From CAUZFZ01 sp963579025 (GTDB lineage: Bacteria; Planctomycetota; Planctomycetia; Planctomycetales; Planctomycetaceae): 26,428 nt of DNA. Below the pieces are notes generated by a model. The model saw nothing but the letters and a program-made list of their open reading frames with translations. It was not told the origin of the DNA and did no database searches. Within the stretch, counting starts at the first letter, position 1. Each line of letters opens with the position of its first letter. The position numbers and the translations under genes are program-made. Location of the stretch: the NCBI GenBank assembly GCA_963579025.1, contig CAUZFZ010000147.1:1-26428 (forward strand). The letters are read 5' to 3'. Below are positions 1 through 7,852 of the stretch, one piece after another.

Positions 1-6
1 CCCCAG

Positions 7-85
7 CCCTCTCCCCCAAAACATTGGCGATCCAGGGCTCTGCTGCAAAAGACAGTCGACCACGCCAATGTTTCGGGGGAGAGGG
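7..85. repeat. Intergenic palindrome, 23-bp arms
   Basis: Arms at 7-29 and 63-85 are inverted repeats of each other with one mismatch, around a loop of about 33 nt. Each arm has a C-rich (G-rich) outer part and an inner ATTGGCG/CGCCAAT part. It can fold as a long hairpin and may be a mobile REP/MITE-like repeat or a terminator for a gene left of the window. I see no gene between 1 and 230. Confidence 0.7.
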
Positions 86-233
86 GGCAAAAAGTGTGCA
101 ACTTCAAAAGGCGTAAGCCAGGGGTCAGCCAGACCAGACCGACGAAAGCTGCGGAGCGGCTATTCGGGAATCAATGATTCCTAGTTACTAAGCAGGGCAG
201 ACAGTCCTCTAATTCACTTCCGGCACAGCTTTG

Positions 234-1586
234 ATGCCCATCCTGTTAGACAACTCCGAGCTGCTGTCAATTCTTGGAGTCATGGTCTGCCTACTCGCAG
301 GCTCCAGCTTTTTCTCCGCCAGCGAAACCGCGCTTTTCTTCCTGTCATCGGAAGAACTGCAGGAGTTCAAACGCCGTGGCCGCGCGAGTGACTTGCGCGT
401 CGTGGAATTGCTCACCGATCCGGACCGACTGCTGACCGCGGTCCTCTTCTGGAACCTGCTGATCAACGTGTCGTTTTTTGCCTGTGGCGTGGTCGTCTCT
501 AAAAGGCTGCTGGCCGAAGGAGCCAGCACCACCGCTGGATTCTTCAGTGTCTTCAGTCTGGCTGCGATCATCGTTTTCGGCGAGGTGATCCCCAAGAGCA
601 GCGCGGTCATGTTCCGGCAACGACTGGCCCGGACAGTCAGTCTGCCTTTGGCCATGTCGCTGCGTGCGTTCGATCCCATGGCCCCGATGTTCCAAACGGT
701 GACGCGTTCACTGCGACGGATGTTCTGGCCAAAGCTGCGCAAAGAACGCTACCTGGAAACTGACGATCTCGAACAGGCGATCGACAATTCGGCTGGCGAC
801 GAACACGTGATCCGCCACGAGCGCCATGTGCTGCACAATATCCTCGATCTGTCCGAAATCCCAATTGAAGAAGTGATGCGTCCTCGCGGTACTTATCCCG
901 CGATGCGTCCGCCCATCCATCGCGCTGACCTGGCAGCAGCGTTCGCGAGGCGTCACACCGAAAACGCGGCCGAGACATCGGCGACGAATACCAGTCTCAA
1001 TGACCAGGGCGATGGTCAGCCACTGGCTGCGCACGTTCCCGCGGACTATCTCGCTGTGCTGGCCGAATCAGGAGACGACGTGGAATCAGCCGTGCCGCTG
1101 GGCCGATTCGCTGTTTTGCCAGAAGTGCATCTTGAGAAAGCCGCTGAGAAGGTCGTTCACGTTCCGTGGTGCGCGACTGTCGCACACGTGCTGCATCGCC
1201 TCGAGACAGCTCAGTGCAAGCTGGCATCGGTCGTCAACGAATTCGGTGAAACGGTCGGCATCGCAACCTACGAAGACATCGTGGACACAATCCTCGCCCC
1301 CGAACCCAGCCGGGCTCGACGAGTACTGCAGCGCGATCCGGTCCTGAATGTTGCGCCGGGTACCTGGCACGTCGATGGCATCACCTCTCTGAGATATCTC
1401 AGCCGGCGGCTGAAAATCGACTTCGAACCTGAAGACGGACAAGTCACCGTTGCAGGAGTTTTTCACGAAAGTCTTGAGCGTATCCCGGAAGTCGGCGACG
1501 AATGCGTCTGGGAGGGCTTTCGTATGAGAGTTCTTGAGACAACCGCCCGCGGGAGTTTTCGAATCATCGTCACACGAGACCAATAA
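234..1586 (+). CDS. CNNM/CorC-type membrane protein (DUF21 + CBS + CorC_HlyC)
   Basis: Predicted inner-membrane protein of the CNNM/CorC (HlyC-like) family, whose members are linked to Mg2+/divalent cation efflux or resistance. The first ~150 residues form a DUF21 membrane module: hydrophobic stretches, the SASETALF motif near the N-terminus and the FGEVIPK motif. A cytosolic CBS-type region follows, including EVMRPR and a VVNEFGETVGIATYEDIVDTI segment. The C-terminus matches the CorC_HlyC transporter-associated domain (DGITSLRYL, then DGQVTVAGVF). A TTG at 231 lies directly before ATG 234; I prefer ATG, giving 450 aa. A second DUF21 protein follows 55 nt downstream, so the two are probably co-transcribed. 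The family is clear; the transported ion is not shown by sequence. Confidence 0.88.
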   Translation: MPILLDNSELLSILGVMVCLLAGSSFFSASETALFFLSSEELQEFKRRGRASDLRVVELLTDPDRLLTAVLFWNLLINVSFFACGVVVSKRLLAEGASTTAGFFSVFSLAAIIVFGEVIPKSSAVMFRQRLARTVSLPLAMSLRAFDPMAPMFQTVTRSLRRMFWPKLRKERYLETDDLEQAIDNSAGDEHVIRHERHVLHNILDLSEIPIEEVMRPRGTYPAMRPPIHRADLAAAFARRHTENAAETSATNTSLNDQGDGQPLAAHVPADYLAVLAESGDDVESAVPLGRFAVLPEVHLEKAAEKVVHVPWCATVAHVLHRLETAQCKLASVVNEFGETVGIATYEDIVDTILAPEPSRARRVLQRDPVLNVAPGTWHVDGITSLRYLSRRLKIDFEPEDGQVTVAGVFHESLERIPEVGDECVWEGFRMRVLETTARGSFRIIVTRDQ

Positions 1587-1641
1587 GCAACTGGCGTTTC
1601 ATTCCGACCACCGATCCACTGTTTACCGATCACCGAACCGC

Positions 1642-2670
1642 ATGACCTTCTGGCTGACCATCACCGCCGCTCTGCTGCTGTTTCTGGCAGGAGTCCGTCT
1701 GTCCGCTTTCTTCAGTGGCTCAGAGACCGGCTTCTATCGGATCAGTTTTCTGCGTCTGAGTATCGACGCACATTCGGGTGACAAAGTTGCGAAACGCCTT
1801 ATCTGGTTTGTTCACAATCCGGAGTTCTTCGTCGCCACAACGCTTGTTGGAAACAACATTGCCAACTACCTGACGACACTGGCGATCGGACTGGGGGGCG
1901 ACAGCATCATTCATTCGGACAGCGCGTTCGTCGAAATCGGCCTGACGCTGCTGTTCTCGCCGGTGATTTTCGTATTTGGCGAAGTGATGCCCAAGAACCT
2001 GTATTTTCGCGCTCCCACAACACTGCTGCGCAAAGGGCTGCCCGAGTTTCGATTCTGGTATCGGCTGCTTCTGGTAATGTCGACGCCACTTGTATGGATC
2101 ACCCGCCTGATCGAACGCTTCAGTAGTTCGCAGCCGCAGAACATGGAGCTGGTGCTGGGCCGGCACCGCCTGACTCACGTGCTGAGCAAAGGACATGAAC
2201 ACGGACTGCTGACCAGTGAGCAGGGGCAACTCATTCACGGACTGCTGCACGAAGCGAGCAATCCCGCCGCCGAAATGATGATCCCGCCGCTGCGAATTAT
2301 TGGTGTCGATGAATCCGTTGATCGTGAGACACTGGTGCAACGTGCCCGCGAGTACGGACTGACGCAGATGCCAGTCAGTCACGATGGTGGCGAGGACTGG
2401 TTCGGCTATATCCGCATGCTGGATGTTGAATTGTCGACAGGGTCGTGGAGTGACTCGATTCGTCCCTTGCCGCGTATCGCTCACAACGCCAGCCGGCTGA
2501 CTGCATTGATGAAGCTCCGCGAATCGAACGATGCACTTGGCCTGGTCTGCGAAGGCGATGACATCCGCGGTCTGCTGACCGAGCGGGCATTAACCGAACA
2601 CTTCATGCATCCGACGGGCTCGCCACATTCCCGACACGTCCCACTCAGTACTCGCGCGACACCTGTGTGA
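1642..2670 (+). CDS. Second CNNM/CorC-type DUF21 membrane protein, short form
   Basis: Paralogue-type partner of the upstream DUF21 gene. The N-terminus is hydrophobic (starting MTFWLTITAALLLF) and carries the family motif FSGSETGFYR; FGEVMPKN follows in the next membrane segment. A CBS-like region follows (EMMIPPLRIIGVDES to the GLLTERAL segment). Unlike its neighbour it ends after the CBS region and has no CorC_HlyC C-terminal domain. The frame is open from 1534, overlapping the upstream gene, but the first residues there look non-coding; ATG 1642 begins right at the membrane domain and gives 342 aa. Tandem long and short DUF21 genes suggest the two proteins may work together, possibly as a heteromer; that is inference. 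Confidence 0.85.
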   Translation: MTFWLTITAALLLFLAGVRLSAFFSGSETGFYRISFLRLSIDAHSGDKVAKRLIWFVHNPEFFVATTLVGNNIANYLTTLAIGLGGDSIIHSDSAFVEIGLTLLFSPVIFVFGEVMPKNLYFRAPTTLLRKGLPEFRFWYRLLLVMSTPLVWITRLIERFSSSQPQNMELVLGRHRLTHVLSKGHEHGLLTSEQGQLIHGLLHEASNPAAEMMIPPLRIIGVDESVDRETLVQRAREYGLTQMPVSHDGGEDWFGYIRMLDVELSTGSWSDSIRPLPRIAHNASRLTALMKLRESNDALGLVCEGDDIRGLLTERALTEHFMHPTGSPHSRHVPLSTRATPV

Positions 2671-2672
2671 GC

Positions 2673-2843
2673 CCGTTCGTAGTAACCGCATTCATGCGGT
2701 TGCGATTGGTGATATGACGGCGGACCGGTCTGTGTGCTTCACCAGCAGCAAGCACTTACGATCCGAAAGAACGGTCCGCACTCGAATGGTGCCGTGGTAA
2801 ACCGCACTGAACTGAACCGCATGAATGCGGTTACTACGAACGG
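2673..2843. repeat. Palindromic element with 29-bp perfect terminal inverted repeats
   Basis: Arms at 2673-2701 and 2815-2843 are exact inverted repeats over 29 bp. Each arm contains a smaller palindrome (AACCGCATTCATGCGGTT). The 113-nt middle also holds a short inverted pair (GCGGACC/GGTCCGC). The whole unit could fold into one long stem and sits between convergent genes, so it may act as a bidirectional terminator or be a MITE/REP-like mobile repeat. The right arm overlaps the last codons of the minus-strand epimerase gene and supplies its TAG stop. Confidence 0.8.
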
Positions 2844-4231
2844 CCGAGCACACTGCGAAGCGCGCCCTCAAGCTCAGGAAACGCGAACTCGTAACCGGAT
2901 TGCGTCAATCGGTCCGGTTGGACGCGCGTGCTGCCCAGCAGCAGTTCTTCGCCCATTTCGCCAAAGCCCAGCCGAACGGCGAAGGCGGGCATGGGGACGA
3001 TTGTCGGACGTCGCAGCACTCGACCGAGTGTCTTCGTGAAGTCACGATTATTGACTGCTCCAGGTGCGACGGCATTGACCGGGCCGGACAGCGATTCCGT
3101 CGTCAGGCAATGCAGCATGATGCGTGGCAGGTCTTCAATGCTGACCCAGCTCCACCATTGCTTTCCGTTGCCGACAACCCCTCCGCCTCCGAGTTTGAAG
3201 GGCAGCAGCATTTTTTGCAGCGCGCCGCCCTGCGGGCTCAGCACGACACCGATTCGCAGGTTGATCACACGAATCCCCGCCTCACGTGCCGGCGCGACCG
3301 CGTTCTCCCAGTCCTGGCAAAGTTGACTGATGAACTTCGAGCCGGGCTGGCTGTCTTCGTTCAGAAGCTCGTCGCCGCGGTCGCCGCCGTAGAATCCGAT
3401 TGCCGAGGCACACACGAAAACCTTCGGTGGATTGGCGAGACTCGCCATCGTCTTCGACAGCAGCTCCGTACTGTTGACTCGACTTTCGCGGAGTCGATTT
3501 TTCATTGACGTACTCCAGCGGCCGCCCGCGATGTTGTGTCCGCCTAGATGCACCACCGCGTCGCAACCATCCAGACCCGTCGAGTCGATCGTGCCCTCCG
3601 CCGGATTCCACTCGACGGCACTTGTCCCATCCGCCGGCTGCTTTCCACCACGCATCAGCCGCACGACTTCGTGCCCGCCGGTTGTCAGAAACGGGATCAG
3701 TGCCGAACCCACAAGTCCGGTTGAACCGCCGATTGCAATCTTCATGGGAGTCGATGTCCTGCTGGCTGCATGGAACTGCAGGTCACGCTTCGTGACCTCG
3801 TGACGGAAGAGGAATGACCGTTCAAGCTGTCGTTGGATTAACCGGCCGCCGAAGAGTTGTCCGAGAAATCCCAGTGGCAAAGCGTATTCGATCCGATCGG
3901 AAAGCAGACACCGGTTCGGTCCGTGCGGCTGCATGCGATGAGTGTGCTGCCAGCGTGCGAACGGACCACGCAGCTGAACGTCGCAAAACTGCAGTCCGGG
4001 CTGGATGTCGCGGTGTTCGGCCACCCACAGCTTGCGGAACGGTCCAATCCGTAGCCGAAAACACGTACGCGACCTGTCTTCGACCGGCGCGGTCTCGACG
4101 AGTTCAACGGCTTCCCACGGCGGTGCCAGACGGCCGAATGCTCCCGGGCGGCAGTGCCACTCGAACGCGGCCTGGCCGGAAACCGGGAGTTCGGATGATT
4201 TTTCGAAGACAGGCATGCGCGTCTGGATCAC
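2834..4231 (-). CDS. TIGR01777-family NAD(P)-dependent epimerase with N-terminal SRPBCC domain
   Basis: A 465-residue two-domain protein. Residues 1 to ~160 resemble an SRPBCC/START-like ligand-binding fold (FEKSSELPVSGQAAFEWH, then the PPWE segment). A Rossmann domain begins at about residue 163 (MKIAIGGSTGLVGSAL), with the GGSTGLVG dinucleotide-binding motif at 168-175. It contains DAVVHLGGHNIAGGRW, the SAIGFYGGDRGDEL stretch and a C-terminal DUF1731-like end (PAFAVRLGFGEMGEELLLGSTRV). This matches the SDR39U1/YfcH group, here in the SRPBCC fusion form. The substrate is unknown. It is divergent from the first NLR-like gene with about 107 nt between them. Its last two codons and TAG stop lie inside a palindromic repeat arm. 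A second ATG 15 nt downstream (MPVFEK) is an alternative start. Confidence 0.9.
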   Translation of the reverse strand: MIQTRMPVFEKSSELPVSGQAAFEWHCRPGAFGRLAPPWEAVELVETAPVEDRSRTCFRLRIGPFRKLWVAEHRDIQPGLQFCDVQLRGPFARWQHTHRMQPHGPNRCLLSDRIEYALPLGFLGQLFGGRLIQRQLERSFLFRHEVTKRDLQFHAASRTSTPMKIAIGGSTGLVGSALIPFLTTGGHEVVRLMRGGKQPADGTSAVEWNPAEGTIDSTGLDGCDAVVHLGGHNIAGGRWSTSMKNRLRESRVNSTELLSKTMASLANPPKVFVCASAIGFYGGDRGDELLNEDSQPGSKFISQLCQDWENAVAPAREAGIRVINLRIGVVLSPQGGALQKMLLPFKLGGGGVVGNGKQWWSWVSIEDLPRIMLHCLTTESLSGPVNAVAPGAVNNRDFTKTLGRVLRRPTIVPMPAFAVRLGFGEMGEELLLGSTRVQPDRLTQSGYEFAFPELEGALRSVLGRS

Positions 4232-4338
4232 CGCTCGTGAGTTGGAGTGGACGGGTCTGACAATATAGTTCGATCAGCTTACTCGCAGGGCGTCTGGTGC
4301 CTCGACAAGCCTGGTGGCGAATGGTTTCGGAGAATCGT

Positions 4339-7300
4339 ATGAGTGAAACAGCACAGCCCAAAGACCTGAAGAAGATGATCGCCGAGCGGAAGATCATTGC
4401 CGTGGCCGGATCGGGCATTTCCCGAGCAACCACGCAGGACGCTCCCCTGTGGGGTGATCTGATCGAGTCCGGGATTCAGCGATGTGTCGAGGTCGGCGAG
4501 ACGCAGGCGTGGTGCGACGCCGCGCGTTCGATGCTGAAGGTCGGCTCGCTGGACATGCTGCTGATGGCGGCGGAACTGGTTCACGGCAAGCTCAACGAAA
4601 ACGGCGGCGGTGAGTTCGCGGCGTGGCTGCGCGAATGCTTCGAGTCGCTTGAACCGCAAGACCGGACCGTGATCGAGGCGCTCGCCACGCTGGAACTGCC
4701 CCTGATCACGACGAACTACGACGACCTGATCGAACAGGTTACGGGATTGAAGCATGTGACGTGGCAGGATCGGCGTCTGGTCACGCGTGAAGTCCGCCGT
4801 GACGACCGGCGCGTGCTGCATCTGCACGGTCACTGGGAGCAGCCGGAATCCGTTGTGCTGGGGCTCCGATCCTACATCGGAGTTTCTGAAGACCCGCACA
4901 CGCAGGCCGTGCTGAAAGCACTGGGCGTCGGCACCAGTTTTCTGTTCGTGGGGTGTGGTGAGGAAGGGCTCAGCGATCCCAACTGGGGCCGGTTTCTGGA
5001 GTGGCTCAAACAGCACGACATCGAAGGCAGTCACGAGCATCGGCATTACCGGCTCGTGTTGGAGAAAGATCGCTTCAAACCGGACGGACGATTGTTCCCG
5101 CTGGTGTATGGAACGAATTACTCGGAGCTGGCGGGATTTCTGCGCAGCCTCGCCCCGGAAGACGCGACAGCCGCCATGGGACACGTGACAACTCAGCGTG
5201 TGACGACGACGGTCTCGGACTGCGTGAGTGACTATATCCGCCGTCTGGAGGAACATACGAAGCATCTGGAACTGATGGGTCTGGGCCGCAGCCTGCAGGT
5301 CGAGCTGCCGATTGCTGAGGCGTATGTGCCGTTGCGCACGACGCTGCACCGTTCGTTCGAGAGCCGGGAAACCGACCGCTTTCACGATGGTCACGACGAA
5401 GCGGAGACCGAGGTCGAGCTGGGTGAAGTCTTCCGCCGCAGCGACGAGCTGGGCGTGCGAGGCGTGGTACTGCTGGGGGAACCAGGTTCGGGGAAAACGA
5501 CCGGCGCGAAGCAGCTCGCGTGGCGTCTGGCCAGCGGCGAGAGTCTGCCGACCGATCTGGGGCTTCCGGCCGGGATTACGCCGGTGCTGCTGAAGTTCCG
5601 CGAACTGAGCCGCGAGATCATTGCCGAGAAGAAGAACGGCCTGAGACGGTTTCTGGTCGAGCAGACACACTGCCCGGAAGCGACCAACGGCTGGACCGAT
5701 CCCGGACCGGACCTGTGGGATGCCGACGGCGGCCTGCTGTGGATCCTGGACGGACTGGATGAGGTCGTTGATCCGAAGGCTCGCCGTAAAGTCTCGAAGT
5801 GGGTGCAGAGTGCTTTGAGGAATCGTCCGCAGGACCGGTTCCTGGTGACGTGCCGGTTTCAGGGCTACTACCGTCAGGGCGTTCCACTGGGAGCGAAGTT
5901 CGCCGAGTTTCACGTGCGACCGCTGGACGACGATCAGATCAGACAGTTCGTCAGGGATTGGTTCACAGCGGCCTACAAAAAGCTGTACGGACCGGGCGAC
6001 AACGCCACGACGCGGGCGAACGAGGTGCGGGAACGTCTGCTGACGATTCTGTCGCTGTCGCGCTACCAGACGGGTGGGATGCGTGAACTGTGTACCAACC
6101 CGTTGCTGCTGACGATTCTGTGCATCGTGTTCCACGAGGAACGCAAGCTGCCGACGGAACGGGCCGAGTTGTACTCGCGGTGTGTGCGCGTGCTGCTGGA
6201 ACACTGGCGGCGCGAGCTGTATGACGGTGATACGGGCGGCGACGTGAAGGCGTACGACGCGGATGCCGCCCAGTCGGTGCTGGCTCGCATGGCCTGGTGG
6301 ATGCACCAGCAGCAGGATCGCACCGCCGCGCCACTGGATGAACTGGCGGCCGAAGCAGAACAGGGACTGGCTCCGGTGGCTGCGTCATCGGGACTCGGTC
6401 GCGACGGTCACAGGTTCATCGATCGGATGCGTGACGAAGCGGGCATCCTGGCAATGTCCGGCGAAGGAGACGGTCGCTGTGGTTTCCTGCATCTGAGTTT
6501 TCAGGAGTTCCTCGCGGCGACGTACGCAGCCAGTGCGGGTCTGGCGCAGGAACTGGCGACGCAGGCGGCATCGAGCTGGTGGCGTGAAACGGCGCTGCTC
6601 TCCCTGCGGTCTTCGGAGGCGTACTGTCGGGAGTTCTTCACCGAGATGCTGAAAGCCGGGATCGCGGAGGAGCATCCGAATCTGGCGGAGCAGTGCCTGG
6701 ACGAGGCCCTGTTCATCCCGCCGGAACCGTTCCTGAAGTTGCTGCAGAGTAAGCGGCCAAACCCGGATCGACTGGCGGCGGTGTTACGTCTGCTGCGCAG
6801 CCGCACCGATCAGGTGCCGGGACTGGAAGACATCGTCGGCAAGCTGGCGGCATCGAAGCACGGTCCGGTTGCTTCATTGGCCCAGGAGATCACGGCGAAG
6901 CTGAACCCGGCAGCTCCGCGGGTAATTTCGTCAGAGGCCGAACCAACGGACACGTCGTCGACAGGCGTCGCCGCTGAGCCCGGTGCATTGTGGGTCGATG
7001 ATCGGACCGGGATCACATACGTGTGGATTCCGGCTGGCCGGTTCATGATGGGGGCTGAGAGCGAACAGAAGGGACATCAGGTGCAGCTCACCGAACCGTT
7101 CTGGCTGGCCCGGTATCCCGTGACCAATGCGCAGTTCGGGCGATTTCTGGAAGCACCCCGCGAAAAGATCAGTAAACCGAAATACTGGGACGAGCGGCGA
7201 TTCAATCAGCCGGAGCAGCCAGTGGTCGGAGTGAGCTGGGACGACGCGATCGCCTTCGCGGAATGGGCCGCGGCTCGGTTACCGACGGAAGCGGAGTGGG

Positions 7301-7701
7301 AGTACGCCTGTCGCGCGGAAAGTCCGGACGATTTTTGCTTTGGGAACGATGTCGATCGGCTCGGCGAGTACGCGTGGTACAACAAAAACAGTGAAAATCA
7401 GCTCCAGCCGGTGGGCGCCAAACAGGCGAACAACTGGGGGCTACATGACATGCACGGCAACGTGTGGGAGTGGTGCCAGGACTGGCACGGCAACTATTCG
7501 ACGGACATGATGGTGGACCCGGCCGGCCCGTCGGACGGCTCGCTCCGGGTGCTCCGGGGCGGCTGTTGGCTCCTCTCGTCGCAGCACGCGCGTTCGGCGT
7601 ACCGCAACAGGAACTCGCCCGGCTACCGGGACTTCTACCTGGGCTTCCGCGTCGCCGCAGTTCCGGCAACAGGAGAAGGCGGAGCCTCAAGTGACGGGTA
7701 G
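4339..7701 (+). CDS. SIR2-NACHT-FGE NLR-like defence protein (copy 1), putative DGR target
   Basis: 1120 aa from ATG 4339, preceded by a GGAG at 4328-4331; GTG 4297 and ATG 4321 are in-frame alternatives. Domains in order: (1) SIR2-like, residues ~15-270, with VAGSGIS, Asn126 in TTNYDDL and His163/His165 in LHLHGH, the residue types used by SIR2 NADases; (2) NACHT ATPase with Walker A GEPGSGKTT at 380-388 (Lys386), Walker B LLWILDGLDE at 466-475 and a FLVTCRFQ sensor at 501-508, then the NPLLLTILC winged-helix region; (3) helical repeats to ~880; (4) FGE-sulfatase/C-type-lectin domain ~888-1108. The plan fits STAND/NLR-type anti-phage sensors: NACHT switch, SIR2 killing domain, FGE target sensor. 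The FGE end lacks the paired catalytic Cys of true formylglycine enzymes, so ligand binding is likelier than catalysis. Residues 1078-1100 are hypervariable against copy 2. The ligand is unknown. Confidence 0.9.
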   Translation: MSETAQPKDLKKMIAERKIIAVAGSGISRATTQDAPLWGDLIESGIQRCVEVGETQAWCDAARSMLKVGSLDMLLMAAELVHGKLNENGGGEFAAWLRECFESLEPQDRTVIEALATLELPLITTNYDDLIEQVTGLKHVTWQDRRLVTREVRRDDRRVLHLHGHWEQPESVVLGLRSYIGVSEDPHTQAVLKALGVGTSFLFVGCGEEGLSDPNWGRFLEWLKQHDIEGSHEHRHYRLVLEKDRFKPDGRLFPLVYGTNYSELAGFLRSLAPEDATAAMGHVTTQRVTTTVSDCVSDYIRRLEEHTKHLELMGLGRSLQVELPIAEAYVPLRTTLHRSFESRETDRFHDGHDEAETEVELGEVFRRSDELGVRGVVLLGEPGSGKTTGAKQLAWRLASGESLPTDLGLPAGITPVLLKFRELSREIIAEKKNGLRRFLVEQTHCPEATNGWTDPGPDLWDADGGLLWILDGLDEVVDPKARRKVSKWVQSALRNRPQDRFLVTCRFQGYYRQGVPLGAKFAEFHVRPLDDDQIRQFVRDWFTAAYKKLYGPGDNATTRANEVRERLLTILSLSRYQTGGMRELCTNPLLLTILCIVFHEERKLPTERAELYSRCVRVLLEHWRRELYDGDTGGDVKAYDADAAQSVLARMAWWMHQQQDRTAAPLDELAAEAEQGLAPVAASSGLGRDGHRFIDRMRDEAGILAMSGEGDGRCGFLHLSFQEFLAATYAASAGLAQELATQAASSWWRETALLSLRSSEAYCREFFTEMLKAGIAEEHPNLAEQCLDEALFIPPEPFLKLLQSKRPNPDRLAAVLRLLRSRTDQVPGLEDIVGKLAASKHGPVASLAQEITAKLNPAAPRVISSEAEPTDTSSTGVAAEPGALWVDDRTGITYVWIPAGRFMMGAESEQKGHQVQLTEPFWLARYPVTNAQFGRFLEAPREKISKPKYWDERRFNQPEQPVVGVSWDDAIAFAEWAAARLPTEAEWEYACRAESPDDFCFGNDVDRLGEYAWYNKNSENQLQPVGAKQANNWGLHDMHGNVWEWCQDWHGNYSTDMMVDPAGPSDGSLRVLRGGCWLLSSQHARSAYRNRNSPGYRDFYLGFRVAAVPATGEGGASSDG
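7570..7638 (+). other. Putative DGR variable region of NLR copy 1
   Basis: These 23 codons follow the RGG[C/S]W motif in the FGE domain and precede the conserved LGFRVAAVP end. Against copy 2 (12001-12069, gapless) 16 of 23 residues differ. By my count 25 differences fall in codon positions 1 or 2 and 6 in position 3. At ten positions both genes have NNC codons with different residues (for example ctc/gac, cac/ttc, ttc/agc), as expected from AAC template codons mutated at A. Two AAC codons remain at 7606 and 7612. Confidence 0.65.
7654..7673 (+). other. Candidate DGR homing block (IMH-like) after the variable region, copy 1
   Basis: A GC-rich 20-bp block (GCCGCAGTTCCGGCAACAGG) begins 15 nt after the variable codons. 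It is identical in DNA to 12085-12104 in copy 2, although the codons just upstream (ttc/ttt, cgc/cgt, gtc/gtt) have drifted at third positions. In DGRs an invariant GC-rich initiation-of-mutagenic-homing block sits at this place. The role is inferred from position and conservation only. Confidence 0.45.
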
Positions 7702-7725
7702 CGGAGCACGGAACGGAGGCACGGA

Positions 7726-7748
7726 GGGGCGTCAGGCGGAGCCGCCCC
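7726..7748. repeat. Small GC hairpin after NLR copy 1
   Basis: GGCGG-AG-CCGCC at 7735-7746 lies inside a GGGGCG...CGCCCC pair (7726-7731 with 7743-7748). The core is conserved after copy 2 at 12347-12358. It lies 25 nt after the stop codon and upstream of the larger CCCT-loop hairpin. Confidence 0.55.
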
Positions 7749-7776
7749 GGAGATGCCGCAGTGGAGTGCGGAGCGG

Positions 7777-7810
7777 GCTACTGGACAAATGCCCTCATTT
7801 GTTCAGTAGC
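7777..7810. repeat. 15-bp hairpin with CCCT loop after NLR copy 1
   Basis: 7777-7791 pairs with 7796-7810 over 15 bp with a single G-T pair; the loop is CCCT (7792-7795). The same hairpin with the same loop follows copy 2. No T-run follows, so it is not a standard intrinsic terminator. DGR target genes often have a hairpin/cruciform with a 4-nt loop shortly downstream of the variable region that aids target recognition, and this fits that place. It is also shortly upstream of the broken accessory gene. Confidence 0.6.
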
Positions 7811-7852
7811 AGAATCTCAACCAGGCGGTTCTGTTGAAGGCAACGAAACACA

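Noticed and set aside
4279..6306. 675-residue open frame on the minus strand
   Set aside because: It lies opposite the SIR2-NACHT gene, has the Gln/Arg/His-rich composition of antisense frames in high-GC DNA and shows no domain. The plus-strand gene has clear motifs throughout.
7777..7810. Intrinsic transcription terminator
   Set aside because: There is no T-run after the stem, the loop and right side are conserved after both paralogues, and the downstream accessory gene is only 42 nt away; a terminator role is possible but not supported.
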